64,000 bases of DNA from VBAU01 sp036005185. Its GTDB lineage: Bacteria; Bacteroidota; Bacteroidia; Chitinophagales; Chitinophagaceae. The notes under the pieces were generated by a model. It made no database searches. It saw only the letters and a program-made list of their open reading frames with translations, and was not told where the DNA came from. Shown piece after piece: positions 33,798-42,237 of this stretch; position 1 is the stretch's first letter, and the number at the start of each line of letters is the position of its first letter. Made by a program: the position numbers and the translations under genes. The DNA is taken from the NCBI GenBank assembly GCA_036005185.1, contig DASYQS010000059.1:62001-126000 (forward strand). The letters run 5' to 3'.

Positions 33798-34793
33798 TTA
33801 AAGCAAAATCTGTTTTGAAAATTTTAGATTCTGCCCGTCAGTTGCTGTAATAATGTAAATTCCTTTGATTGTATTTTGAGCTGCCACTACAACTTGTCCA
33901 ACCGATTCATCAAATGTTTTTTGAGAAACAATCTGTCCTGTGGTAGAGATTAAACGAACTACTACATTTTCCTTTACCTGCTCAGAAAAATGCACATAAA
34001 TAGAATTGGAAGAAGATGCATTTACTTTTATTTCAGCATCACGATTTTCATTTTTTATCGTACGCACAGCAGTAATGGTAAACCTTCCATCAATGTCCAC
34101 CTGGCATATACGGTAATAAACAATTTTACTTGTGATGTCTTTATCTGTGTAAGAATAAGAATGTGAAGACAATGTGTTACTCGCGGCAGTAAGGTGAGCA
34201 ATCGTGCTCCAGTCTTTACCATTTTCGCTTCTTTGTACATCAAAATAGCTGCTGCTTATTTCTTCAGCAGTTGCCCATTGTATCAACACATCATTATTTT
34301 GGTGAGCGAGATTAAAGCTTATGAATTTTACAGGCAGAAGAATTGTGATGCCGGAATTAAACCCAAGCGGCGAAGTGCCGGTTGTTTTATTTGCAAATGA
34401 TGCGGTTGATAAAGTTCCATCTATGCTGCCTGAAAACTTATCTATCCCTCCAATTTTTAAAGTTTCTGATGGACTGCCTGTGCTGGTTATTGAACCGCCA
34501 TTGAAAATAGCAATTGAGCTATTATTATTTATCCAAAGTTTACCATTTGAGAATTTTAGAGTTCCATAAATTTTAATGTATAAAAATTGATTATCGAGAT
34601 TTTCAATGTCGTCAATTATAACAGTTTTGCCTGCTGAAATAACCACAGTATCACCATTCATTGGTAAGCGATCTAGACTCCAGGTTGAAGCGTTCTTCCA
34701 ATTGCCATTATTAGCCATAGAATTGATAACAGGATTTGCAAACGTAAAATGTGCTGTGAAAAATACGAGAGCAGTTGTGTAGAGCTTTTTCAT
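33798..34793 (-). CDS. Secreted G8-like protein with T9SS sorting domain
   Basis: 331 aa with a signal peptide (residues 1-19). Residues about 25-130 resemble the G8 domain (WSLDRLPMNGDTVVISAGKTVIID...YIKIYGTLKF...), a beta-helical module in extracellular and adhesion-type proteins. A fibronectin-like segment (FDVQRSENGKDWSTIA) and a type A sorting domain (RLISTTGQIVSQKTF...GIYIITATDG) follow. It is therefore expected to be exported by the type IX system and anchored or released at the surface. Function unknown. Confidence 0.8.
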   Translation of the reverse strand: MKKLYTTALVFFTAHFTFANPVINSMANNGNWKNASTWSLDRLPMNGDTVVISAGKTVIIDDIENLDNQFLYIKIYGTLKFSNGKLWINNNSSIAIFNGGSITSTGSPSETLKIGGIDKFSGSIDGTLSTASFANKTTGTSPLGFNSGITILLPVKFISFNLAHQNNDVLIQWATAEEISSSYFDVQRSENGKDWSTIAHLTAASNTLSSHSYSYTDKDITSKIVYYRICQVDIDGRFTITAVRTIKNENRDAEIKVNASSSNSIYVHFSEQVKENVVVRLISTTGQIVSQKTFDESVGQVVVAAQNTIKGIYIITATDGQNLKFSKQILL

Positions 34794-35188
34794 AATTACG
34801 GATTCTTTATTTTCTTTTTTAGGGTACTAAATCAAACCGGTATTTTTTTCTAAGAGTATTTCCTTACCTGTTTGAAAGAGCGAGCACAAAACTAATGGTA
34901 AGCTTTTTCTCTTGCAAGTGGTCATACTAGTAATTTTTGCAGCTTTGTTCAGAAAGTTTACTTGGCCCTGCCATGTCATTGGTTATAAGCTACATGGAGG
35001 GCTTTGACATTTGTCAAATTCTAAAAAACGAATCGAAAAGGGAAATTTTTTTAGTCTCAAAAGACCAAAAATAGAGAGTAGAATTTCGATAAAAGGGTTA
35101 AAATTTTTACTTAGAAAAGTAGGAGAATACCGACTAAATGGGTTCTCTTAAAAATCTACAACCTCAAAGCGGCATATTATAAAAAAAG
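34794..35188. other. Long intergenic region upstream of the T9SS cargo gene
   Basis: 395 bp without a credible gene. It holds a -7 box TAGTTTTG on the minus strand at 34887-34894 (with CTTG about 20 nt upstream). It also holds a bulged stem GCCCTGCCATGT / ACATGGAGGGC (34965-34976 and 34992-35002). A palindrome TTTGACA-TT-TGTCAAA lies at 35003-35018, directly after the stem. The remainder, up to the rnc stop, is A/T-rich with nothing I can name. Confidence 0.6.
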
Positions 35189-35920
35189 TTATTCAGTTTC
35201 ATCTGGCTCTTTACCAATACCAAGTTTTTCTACTGCAATTTGTGCGGCAATTTGGCTGGCATCCTTTTTATTAAAAGCTCTTCCTTCTGCAACGGCCTGG
35301 CCATCTACTACAGCTGCAATAGTGAAAAGGCGTCTTCCATTTTCAATATGCTCATGGATGGTTTCAAACTCCAAGGCTTTGCCATTTTTATTTGCCCAGC
35401 CATACAATTTATTTTTATGATTGATTTCAAGTAACTCCAGATCTTCCATATACATGTGGGGCAAAATAATTCTTTCCGCCACCCATTTGCTTGTTTTCTT
35501 ATACCCTTTGTCGAGATAAATGGCACCTACCAGCGCTTCTAAAGTATTGCCAAATATCTGGCTTACTTTTAACGAACTATCCGATTTATTGTAAAGCGTA
35601 ATTTTCTTCAATCCCATTCTTAAGGCAATTTCGTTTAACTGCTGACGATTTACCATTTTGCTCCGCATTTCCGTTAAAAACCCTTCGCCTTTATAAGGAT
35701 AACGCTTGAATAAATAATCGGCTACCAATGCACTCAAAATAGCATCACCTAAATATTCAAGCCGTTCATTGTTTTCATCAGCGGATTCTCTTACGGAACG
35801 ATGAGTGAGTGAAGTTTTATACAGGGAAATATTACCAGGATTAAAACCCAGTATATTTTTTAAATGTTTCTTGAAAGAGTTTCCTGATTCCTTTGGAAAA
35901 AACTGTTTAAAAATATCCAC
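35189..35920 (-). CDS. rnc: Ribonuclease III
   Basis: 243 aa. The RNase III signature NERLEYLGDAILSALVADYL and the second acidic site (EALVGAIYLDKGYKK) are present. The C-terminal double-stranded-RNA-binding domain has GKALEFETIHEHIENG and AEGRAFNKKDASQIAAQIAVEKL. The enzyme cuts dsRNA in rRNA maturation and mRNA decay. It is last in the acpP-fabF-rnc group, a conserved order. Confidence 0.96.
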   Translation of the reverse strand: MDIFKQFFPKESGNSFKKHLKNILGFNPGNISLYKTSLTHRSVRESADENNERLEYLGDAILSALVADYLFKRYPYKGEGFLTEMRSKMVNRQQLNEIALRMGLKKITLYNKSDSSLKVSQIFGNTLEALVGAIYLDKGYKKTSKWVAERIILPHMYMEDLELLEINHKNKLYGWANKNGKALEFETIHEHIENGRRLFTIAAVVDGQAVAEGRAFNKKDASQIAAQIAVEKLGIGKEPDETE

Positions 35921-35990
35921 AAATCTTAAGCTACAAAATTTTTGACATTCACCGGAAAAATAAAATTAAATTAAATCGATTTTAAGACAA

Positions 35991-37241
35991 TCAAGAATAT
36001 TTTTTTACAATCACACAAGCATTATGGCCGCCAAAGCCAAAAGTATTACTTAAAGCTGCTCTAACCGTTCGCTGCTGTGGTTTATTGAATGTAAAATTAA
36101 GTCTGCTATCTAATTCCGGATCGTCAGTAAAATGATTGATGGTAGGAGGAACACAATCGTTTTTCACACTCATTACGCAAGCCATCGCTTCTATAACCCC
36201 TGCCGCACCAAGACAATGACCAGTCATTGATTTTGTTGAACTGATATTTAAATTGTAGGCATTTTCACCAAACACATCAACAATAGCTTTTACCTCTGCC
36301 ACATCTCCAAGGGGAGTTGATGTACCATGCGTGTTGATGTAATCGATATCTGCAGCGGTCATTCCTGCATCCTCCAAAGCGGCAAGCATTACATTTTTTG
36401 CACCCAATCCTTCGGGATGAGGAGCGGTAATATGATGAGCATCTGCCGTAGCGCCGGTACCAGCAATTTCGCAATAAATTTTAGCCCCACGCTTAATGGC
36501 ATGATCCAATGATTCAAGTATCATTACTCCTGCGGCTTCACCCATTACAAATCCGTCACGCTCCTTATCATAAGGGCGACTTGCTGTTTTTGGACTATCG
36601 TTTCTTTCGCTTAATGCTTTCATTGCATTAAAACCACCTACACCAGCTTCGCTAATTACGCTTTCGGCTCCTCCCGATAAAATAATATCTGCTTTTCCAA
36701 GGCGAATTAAATTATATGCCTCCATGATTGCATTTGTTGAAGAAGCACAAGCGCTAACTACGGCAAAATTTGGCCCTCGAAAACCGTGACGCATGGATAT
36801 ATGTCCTGCAGCAATGTCAAGAATCATTTTCGGAATAAAGAAGGGATTGAATCGCGGAGTGCCGTCACCCTTTGCATAATTTATTACTTCATCTTGAAAG
36901 GTGGTAAGCCCACCAATACCACTGGCAAAAACGACTCCTATTCTATCTGTATTGGAATTTTCCTTTGTTATACCACTATCAGCTACGGCCTGGTCGCTCG
37001 CCACTAGTGCAGTTTGTGTAAAGCGATCTATTTTTCTTGCTTCTTTTCGATCGAGAAAATTAGTGGGTTCGAAGCCTTTTATTTCGCAAGCAAAGCGAGT
37101 TTTAAATTTTGAGGCGTCAAAAATGGTGATCATATCAGCACCAGATACACTATTGATCAACCCATCCCAATAATCATTTACAGTATTGCCCAGAGGTGTA
37201 AGAGCTCCCATTCCCGTTACTACAACCCGCTTTAATTCCAT
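35991..37241 (-). CDS. fabF: 3-oxoacyl-ACP synthase II
   Basis: 416 aa, family length. The catalytic triad is visible: the Cys in VSACASSTNAI, and the His residues in NTHGTSTPLGD and SMTGHCLGAAG. It elongates acyl-ACP with malonyl-ACP in fatty-acid synthesis (cytoplasm). The start MELKRVVVTGMGALTPLG is standard. A hairpin lies between it and acpP. Confidence 0.97.
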   Translation of the reverse strand: MELKRVVVTGMGALTPLGNTVNDYWDGLINSVSGADMITIFDASKFKTRFACEIKGFEPTNFLDRKEARKIDRFTQTALVASDQAVADSGITKENSNTDRIGVVFASGIGGLTTFQDEVINYAKGDGTPRFNPFFIPKMILDIAAGHISMRHGFRGPNFAVVSACASSTNAIMEAYNLIRLGKADIILSGGAESVISEAGVGGFNAMKALSERNDSPKTASRPYDKERDGFVMGEAAGVMILESLDHAIKRGAKIYCEIAGTGATADAHHITAPHPEGLGAKNVMLAALEDAGMTAADIDYINTHGTSTPLGDVAEVKAIVDVFGENAYNLNISSTKSMTGHCLGAAGVIEAMACVMSVKNDCVPPTINHFTDDPELDSRLNFTFNKPQQRTVRAALSNTFGFGGHNACVIVKKYS

Positions 37242-37303
37242 AATACCAGATAAATTTGATTAAAGATTCGTGCCTTCATTTTTGTTATGTAGTACAAGTA
37301 AAA

Positions 37304-37338
37304 CCGCCTTCTCTGCAATTATAACAGTCAGAAGGCGG
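37304..37338 (-). terminator. Hairpin between acpP and fabF
   Basis: CCGCCTTCT (37304-37312) and AGAAGGCGG (37330-37338) form a perfect 9-bp stem with a 17-nt loop. On the minus strand it is followed by TTTTAC, a weak U tract. It could be a partial terminator that lets acpP be transcribed more than fabF-rnc. Confidence 0.6.
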
Positions 37339-37390
37339 AGTAGTTTATTCCTGCAGGGCATTCCGCATTTAAGCCGGAATGTGTAAGGCA

Positions 37391-37627
37391 TTACTTGGCA
37401 TGCTCATCCAGGTAAGCAATGGCTTGGCCTACTGTAGTAATGGTCTCAGCCTGCTCATCAGGAATGGAAATGTTGAATTCTTTTTCGAATTCCATGATCA
37501 GTTCAACCGTGTCTAATGAGTCGGCGCCTAAATCATTCGTGAAAGAAGCTTCATTTGTAACTTCAGCTTCATCAACACCCAATTTGTCTACGATGATCTT
37601 TTTTACCCTTGATGCAATGTCTGACAT
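37391..37627 (-). CDS. acpP: Acyl carrier protein
   Basis: 78 aa, acidic, standard length. The phosphopantetheine attachment Ser is in GADSLDTVELIMEFE. It carries growing acyl chains for FabF and LpxA, both encoded nearby. Its promoter is visible upstream, and it heads the acpP-fabF-rnc group. Confidence 0.97.
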   Translation of the reverse strand: MSDIASRVKKIIVDKLGVDEAEVTNEASFTNDLGADSLDTVELIMEFEKEFNISIPDEQAETITTVGQAIAYLDEHAK

Positions 37628-37652
37628 GTCGTAAAAGTTTTGTTATAGGCTG

Positions 37653-37682
37653 CAAAAATATACTTTTTGAATTAATCACAAT
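37653..37682 (-). promoter_or_regulatory. Promoter of acpP
   Basis: On the minus strand ATTG (37679-37682) and TATTTTTG (37653-37660) are 18 nt apart, close to the -33 TTTG / -7 TAnnTTTG pattern. The -7 box ends 26 nt before the start codon. Confidence 0.6.
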
Positions 37683-37830
37683 GTCTGTACAGTTTTTTTC
37701 CTGAACAGCTTTTCGACATTAATTTCAAGGGTAAATAAACACTCAAAACCATTGATAACAAATAATGGTTACTAACGGTTGGCAGTGTAACCGGATATTT
37801 GTAAATTGAAAGCGTTCAAAACTAAAAAGG

Positions 37831-38259
37831 ATGGCGCTGAAAATCATAGATCATGGGACCAGGGAATATCAGCAAATGGTGAAGCTGCGTGATGATATTT
37901 TACGGAGGCCGCTTGGTTTAAGTTTTAGCGCAGAAGAATTAGAAGAAGAAAAAGATAATTTATTGATCGGTGCATTTGAAGATGGCAATATACTCGGTTG
38001 TTGCATGTTGGTTGAAGAAAATCCTAACATAGTGAAACTAAGGCAAATGGCTGTTCCAAATGCATTGCAGGGAAAAGGAATTGGCAGGGCATTAATGCAG
38101 TTTGCAGAAAACCTGGCAAGGGATCACGGGTATAGGATTTTAACCATGCATGCCCGCAAAAATGCAGTGGGCTTTTATGAAAAAATGGGATATAAAGTTA
38201 AAGGCGATGAATTTATGGAAGTATCTATTCCTCATTTTGAAATGCAAAAGGAATTATAA
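37831..38259 (+). CDS. GNAT-family N-acetyltransferase
   Basis: 142 aa. The acetyl-CoA pyrophosphate-binding loop is in LRQMAVPNALQGKGIGRALMQFAENLA, and the C-terminal FYEKMGYKVKGDEFMEVSIPHFEM fits the ElaA/YjdJ-like branch. The acceptor substrate is unknown. It is separate from its neighbours, in the opposite orientation to acpP and the lone ABC gene. Confidence 0.88.
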   Translation: MALKIIDHGTREYQQMVKLRDDILRRPLGLSFSAEELEEEKDNLLIGAFEDGNILGCCMLVEENPNIVKLRQMAVPNALQGKGIGRALMQFAENLARDHGYRILTMHARKNAVGFYEKMGYKVKGDEFMEVSIPHFEMQKEL

Positions 38260-38261
38260 AC

Positions 38262-38290
38262 ATTTATCCTATCACTCAGCACTGATAAAT
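38262..38290. terminator. Weak hairpin between convergent GNAT and ABC genes
   Basis: ATTTATC (38262-38268) and GATAAAT (38284-38290) make a 7-bp stem, followed on the plus strand by an A run and on the minus strand by a T-rich segment. Confidence 0.3.
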
Positions 38291-38304
38291 TAAAAAAAAG
38301 ATTT

Positions 38305-38931
38305 CTATTTTTTGTAATCAAGCACATTGATTATGTTCTTGCAAAACTTGTATTCTGCCTCATCGTTACTGCTTACAATGATTAAACGATTTTTGCCGTA
38401 TTCCTCAATTAACTGATGATATAATTGAATTCCTGTAGTATCAAAATTGGTGCAGGGCTCATCCAATAATAAAAAAGGAGTATCAGAAAAAATGGCCTGT
38501 GCTAATTTTACCCGCTGCTTCATTCCGCTTGAATAGTAACGTATCTGCTTATTAGTTGCTTTTTCCAGATCAATGATTGAAATAATATTTTCAATTGTTA
38601 TAGAAGGCAAAAGTGGCTTGAAATGTTGATGAAATTCTAAAAACTCTTTCAACGTCATTTCTTCAACTACTTCTAAATAAGGAGCGCAAATAGAAATATG
38701 ATTATAAACTTCTTCAACAGGTAGCTTGCCATTGGTATTTGTCCAGTCACAATTTCCTTCGCTTGCTTGCATAGCTCCGCTTAACACTTGCAATAAAGTG
38801 CTTTTTCCCGAGCCATTCGGTCCGATAATAGCATACGAGCTGCCATCTTCAAATGTATAAGTAAGGTGACGAAAAATCCAATCGCGGTTAAAACGTTTGC
38901 CGGCATCAGTCAACGATACCTTCATCGCCAT
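38305..38931 (-). CDS. ABC transporter ATP-binding protein, lone ATPase
   Basis: About 208 aa from the Met at 38931 (MAMKVSLTDAGKRFNRDWIF); 38925 is also possible. A start at 39027 would lie within lpxA. It has Walker A IGPNGSGKSTLL, the Q loop, signature motif YSSGMKQRVKLAQAI, Walker B FLLLDEPCTNFD and a switch position occupied by IIVSSND rather than the usual His. The start overlaps the end of lpxA. No permease gene is adjacent, so it may act with a distant partner or be a non-transport ABC protein. Confidence 0.85.
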   Translation of the reverse strand: MAMKVSLTDAGKRFNRDWIFRHLTYTFEDGSSYAIIGPNGSGKSTLLQVLSGAMQASEGNCDWTNTNGKLPVEEVYNHISICAPYLEVVEEMTLKEFLEFHQHFKPLLPSITIENIISIIDLEKATNKQIRYYSSGMKQRVKLAQAIFSDTPFLLLDEPCTNFDTTGIQLYHQLIEEYGKNRLIIVSSNDEAEYKFCKNIINVLDYKK

Positions 38932-39712
38932 TGGTTTTTGAAAAGCGTTTGATAATTCCTCTTTGCGAAGCACGGATGAATTGAACAATTTCATCCCGTT
39001 CGTCTGTCGCAGGAAATTCTTCTTCAAGATATTCTACAGCCTGTGATATATTCAGCCCTTTTCCATAAATGACCCTGTATATTTCAAGAATGTGATTGAT
39101 CTTTTCTACAGTAAACCCTCTTCGTTTCATACCAATGGAATTTACACCAGCGTAGGATAAGGGATGACGGGCAGCCTTTATATATGGAGGTACATCCTTG
39201 CCTACTAATGAGCCGCCGCTAAGCATAGAGTGTGAACCGATATTCACAAACTGATGTATAGCGCACATACCACCTAGGATAGCCCAATCACCAATGGTAA
39301 CATGTCCCGCGACCTGGGTATTATTGCTCATAATGCAATTGTCGCCTACAATGCAATCATGTGCCAAGTGGCAATATGCCATCACTAAGCAATTTTTTCC
39401 GACAACTGTTTTTTCCTTATCCTTTGTTCCTCGGTTTACAGTTACATATTCCCGTATGGTTGTATTATCACCAATGCTTACAATGGAGTATTCTCCCTGA
39501 AATTTTAAATCTTGCGGTATTGCGGCAATGACAGAGCCTGGAAAAATGCGACAATTTTTTCCAATGCGTGCACCTTCCATGATCGTTACATTCGATCCGA
39601 TCCATGTTCCATCACCTATCTCCACATCCTGATGAATGACTGTAAAAGGATCTATTTTTACATTCGTAGCCAGCCTGGCATTCGGATGAATATAAGTATG
39701 AGGATGAATCAT
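38906..39712 (-). CDS. lpxA: Acyl-[ACP]-UDP-N-acetylglucosamine O-acyltransferase
   Basis: 268 aa. The N-terminal left-handed beta-helix is built from hexapeptide repeats (IHPNARLATNVKIDPFTVIH, VGDNCIMSNNTQVAGHVTIGDWAILGG). The catalytic His lies in MAYCHLAHDCIVG. It performs the first step of lipid A synthesis, acyl transfer from ACP to UDP-GlcNAc. A 19-bp palindrome lies 19 nt upstream of the start. lpxB, lpxD and fabZ are elsewhere. Confidence 0.95.
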   Translation of the reverse strand: MIHPHTYIHPNARLATNVKIDPFTVIHQDVEIGDGTWIGSNVTIMEGARIGKNCRIFPGSVIAAIPQDLKFQGEYSIVSIGDNTTIREYVTVNRGTKDKEKTVVGKNCLVMAYCHLAHDCIVGDNCIMSNNTQVAGHVTIGDWAILGGMCAIHQFVNIGSHSMLSGGSLVGKDVPPYIKAARHPLSYAGVNSIGMKRRGFTVEKINHILEIYRVIYGKGLNISQAVEYLEEEFPATDERDEIVQFIRASQRGIIKRFSKTNGDEGIVD

Positions 39713-39730
39713 GCGGTCGTTTACAAAAAA

Positions 39731-39749
39731 GTCACGTTATTAACGTGAC
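39731..39749. promoter_or_regulatory. 19-bp perfect palindrome upstream of lpxA
   Basis: GTCACGTTATTAACGTGAC has 9-bp arms around a single T. It is 19 nt from the lpxA start, placed where an operator would block transcription or translation. The regulator is unknown. Confidence 0.5.
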
Positions 39750-39934
39750 GTGCAAAAATAGGCGGAAATAGCTAATTGCCGTTAGGTTTTTTTATTGTGG
39801 TGCTTCCTGCTGTAATTCTGTTAAGTTACAATGCTTTGCGCCTTTTGAGGTCTCAAATATTATTCAATATTTGCGAAAAGTGAAATCTTAGTTAAGATCT
39901 CCAATGTTGGTTTCACACAACTGTTGAATAGCGA

Positions 39935-40024
39935 TTAAGGAATGTAAAAGTCGATAATCATTTGCTGACACAATAAGCTGATCACGATCACAAAAGCTAG
40001 TGACATAATCATGACTTTCATCAT
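39935..40024 (-). CDS. Possible 29-aa membrane peptide
   Basis: It starts with an ATGATG pair at 40024. The peptide MMKVMIMSLAFVIVISLLCQ is one hydrophobic segment followed by QMIIDFYIP and a stop. An overlapping frame could encode a 49-aa soluble peptide instead. No homologue is known to me; it may be chance. Confidence 0.2.
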   Translation of the reverse strand: MMKVMIMSLAFVIVISLLCQQMIIDFYIP

Positions 40025-40062
40025 GCGAAATATTCATCATTGCCACGTAAATTTGCCCTTTA

Positions 40063-41004
40063 ATGCACCAACCACCCGATATATTAGCACTTGCTTATAA
40101 GCAAGCTCCTATGCAGGAGCATTTGCATTTACTCCACGAAAAAGAAAGGCAGATACCTGGTTCTGTTAATTACACTATTAAAAGGTATCATCGTAATAAC
40201 CAGTGGAATATTGATGATACAGGTATCATGGTGTATCATTATGAAAAGACAAGGCCAAAAGAAAACTATCTCGAATTAAAATTTTGTGTAACGGGAAATG
40301 TGTATTGCAGGCAGAAAGATACAGAATGCGATATGTGCAAGTTCAATGATTCGAGAAGCTGCATTGAAAGAGTAGAGAGTGTGGATGTATTAAGTTTTAA
40401 ATTTTCATCGGTTCATCTTTCGCAATTTATCAAACCAAGAAAAACGAATGATACGCTCACTGACAGCATTCTAAATTTCAAACATTCTTCGTCATTTACC
40501 AAGATCCTTCCTTTATGTGGTAAAACAAGAATGGTTATTGAGGCACTGCTAAATCATACCTATACAGATAGTTTGGAAAATATTTACATCAATGCACAAA
40601 CACAAATGCTTCTTCTTTACAGCCTTGATTGTATGGTAGGAGAAAAAGAGCTGGATGTAATAAACTGTAAGTTCTTGGCGAATGAAGCTGACCGTGAAAA
40701 GATTTCGAAGGCAAGAGAGATTTTAATTGAACATATCGGTGAACCAATTACCATTAAGGAGCTCAGCCGAAAAGTAGCGATCAATGAATGCTACCTGAAA
40801 AAGGGTTTTAAAGAAATGTTTGGCACTACCATTTTTGATTTTTACCAAAGCCAACGAATGGAGCATGCGCGTTATTTACTTTATGAAAAGGGATTAAGCG
40901 TCACCGAGGTATCGCTAATGCTGGGCTATTCTTCCATCTCCCATTTTTCTACTGCCTTTAAAAAACACACAGGTCTTAAGCCCTGCGAGCTTCTTCTTCG
41001 ATAA
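40063..41004 (+). CDS. AraC-family regulator with five-cysteine sensor region
   Basis: 313 aa. The C-terminal third has the two HTH motifs of AraC/XylS (SKAREILIEHIGEPITIKEL and VTEVSLMLGYSSISHFSTAFKKHTG). The N-terminal part contains five Cys at about residues 75, 82, 89, 92 and 100, spaced C-x6-C-x6-C-x2-C-x7-C, which is not typical for AraC regulators and may bind iron or a redox cluster. The product likely controls the adjacent PepSY and TonB receptor genes in response to iron. The 3' end overlaps the convergent PepSY gene by 29 nt. Confidence 0.9.
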   Translation: MHQPPDILALAYKQAPMQEHLHLLHEKERQIPGSVNYTIKRYHRNNQWNIDDTGIMVYHYEKTRPKENYLELKFCVTGNVYCRQKDTECDMCKFNDSRSCIERVESVDVLSFKFSSVHLSQFIKPRKTNDTLTDSILNFKHSSSFTKILPLCGKTRMVIEALLNHTYTDSLENIYINAQTQMLLLYSLDCMVGEKELDVINCKFLANEADREKISKAREILIEHIGEPITIKELSRKVAINECYLKKGFKEMFGTTIFDFYQSQRMEHARYLLYEKGLSVTEVSLMLGYSSISHFSTAFKKHTGLKPCELLLR

Positions 41005-42175
41005 TCAGATCGTGTGCACTCTTTTTTCTTTTCTTTCTTACCCTGTTCATCCACATAATAATACCTGTAACAGGAAAGCTTGCACCAAATAAGCACACAA
41101 TAAAAGCAATTATTTTTGTTGGTGTTCCTCCAATGCTGCCGGTATGCACCGGCTTAAATGTAGAACGAACTCTAGCTCCCAAACTTCTGTCTTTATATTC
41201 AAGTTTTCCCAATACCTTGCCTGAATATTGATCGATATACAGCACGTCTGTTGCGGCCTCATGCGCGGCGTTCTTGTTTAATGCCATTATGTTTACTGTT
41301 TCACTGGAATCTTTGGGCATTGTGAGGGAATAAAAAACTGCATTTGGATAAAATGTTTTTGCCCCAGATAGTGATTGATCGAAGGTGATTCGTTTTGCAC
41401 CTTCAATGTAAGCTGATTTTGGAGGAGCAGGATTTTTCAATGGAGAGTTGGTAAGTTTATAAATTCCTTTATTAAACCATTCAAATGACCAGGCCAAGCT
41501 TGTAAAGGCGATGATGAATAAAAAGATGGCGCTATAAAAACCAAACACAATGTGCAGGTCATGATTCATTCGCTTCCATCCCGCATTCCCTTTAATTTTT
41601 AATCGCTGACGTAAAATATTTTTCGTTGCGGGCCACCAAAGAATAATGCCGGTAATCAAGATGAAAAGGAAAATAAAGGTTGAAACGCCAACAATGTATT
41701 TGCCCGCACTTTTTTCAGAGCCTAATAACCACCGGTGAAGCGAAAATACTTTGTAAAAAAAAGTTTCTCTGTAACTGTACTTCTCCAAGATGGCACCTGT
41801 GTATGGGTTTACGAAAATGGTATAACCTGGTTGTCGCTCCGGCTGGCGTGTTTCTTTTTTTGAAGGCCATTCTTGTTTCGTCTTAATATCTTTTTTAGGT
41901 GAAAAATTTATATTTACTTCCGATGATCGACGCGGATCGTCATAGATTTTTACACCGTTTACTTTGCCCTCGGGGAAGTTTTGTTTTACATTCTTTATTA
42001 ATTGATCAATGGAAAGTCTGGTTTTGCTCAACTCCACATAATACCGTTTTTTATTCATCGCCATTTGCAGATCTTTTTCAAAAACAAGAATGGCTCCTGT
42101 TAGGCAGCACGTGAGGATCACTAATCCTGCTGTAAGACCCAGATATAAATGAATACGGCGGAAAAGAATTTTCAT
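40976..42175 (-). CDS. PepSY-associated membrane protein (ferric-siderophore reduction type)
   Basis: About 399 aa from the ATG at 42175 (MKILFRRIHLYLGLTAGLVI); a start at 42193 is possible. It has four or five transmembrane helices. Conserved RRIHLYLGL, FFYKVFSLHRWLL and NHDLHIVFGFYSA carry candidate heme- or iron-ligand His residues, and PepSY motifs occur in the extracytoplasmic parts. Members near siderophore receptors act as periplasmic ferric-reductase-like proteins. It is followed by the TonB receptor in a likely operon (receptor upstream). Confidence 0.88.
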   Translation of the reverse strand: MKILFRRIHLYLGLTAGLVILTCCLTGAILVFEKDLQMAMNKKRYYVELSKTRLSIDQLIKNVKQNFPEGKVNGVKIYDDPRRSSEVNINFSPKKDIKTKQEWPSKKETRQPERQPGYTIFVNPYTGAILEKYSYRETFFYKVFSLHRWLLGSEKSAGKYIVGVSTFIFLFILITGIILWWPATKNILRQRLKIKGNAGWKRMNHDLHIVFGFYSAIFLFIIAFTSLAWSFEWFNKGIYKLTNSPLKNPAPPKSAYIEGAKRITFDQSLSGAKTFYPNAVFYSLTMPKDSSETVNIMALNKNAAHEAATDVLYIDQYSGKVLGKLEYKDRSLGARVRSTFKPVHTGSIGGTPTKIIAFIVCLFGASFPVTGIIMWMNRVRKKRKKSAHDLIIEEEARRA

Positions 42176-42237
42176 ATTATTACCAAAAAACAAAAAGGCA
42201 AAACATTATTTGCTTAGCCTCTTTAAAATTTTTTTAA

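Larger units (their letters stand above)
39713..40062. other. Divergent spacer between lpxA and the AraC regulator
   Basis: 350 bp. A perfect palindrome, GTCACGTTATTAACGTGAC at 39731-39749, sits just upstream of lpxA. A doubtful minus-strand ORF occupies 39935-40024. Nothing else is recognised. Confidence 0.6.

Noticed and set aside
38305..38931. Lone ABC ATPase as GldA
   Set aside because: Its motifs (YSSGMKQRVKL, IIVSSND) do not look like GldA, and it is more than 7 kb from gldF and gldG.
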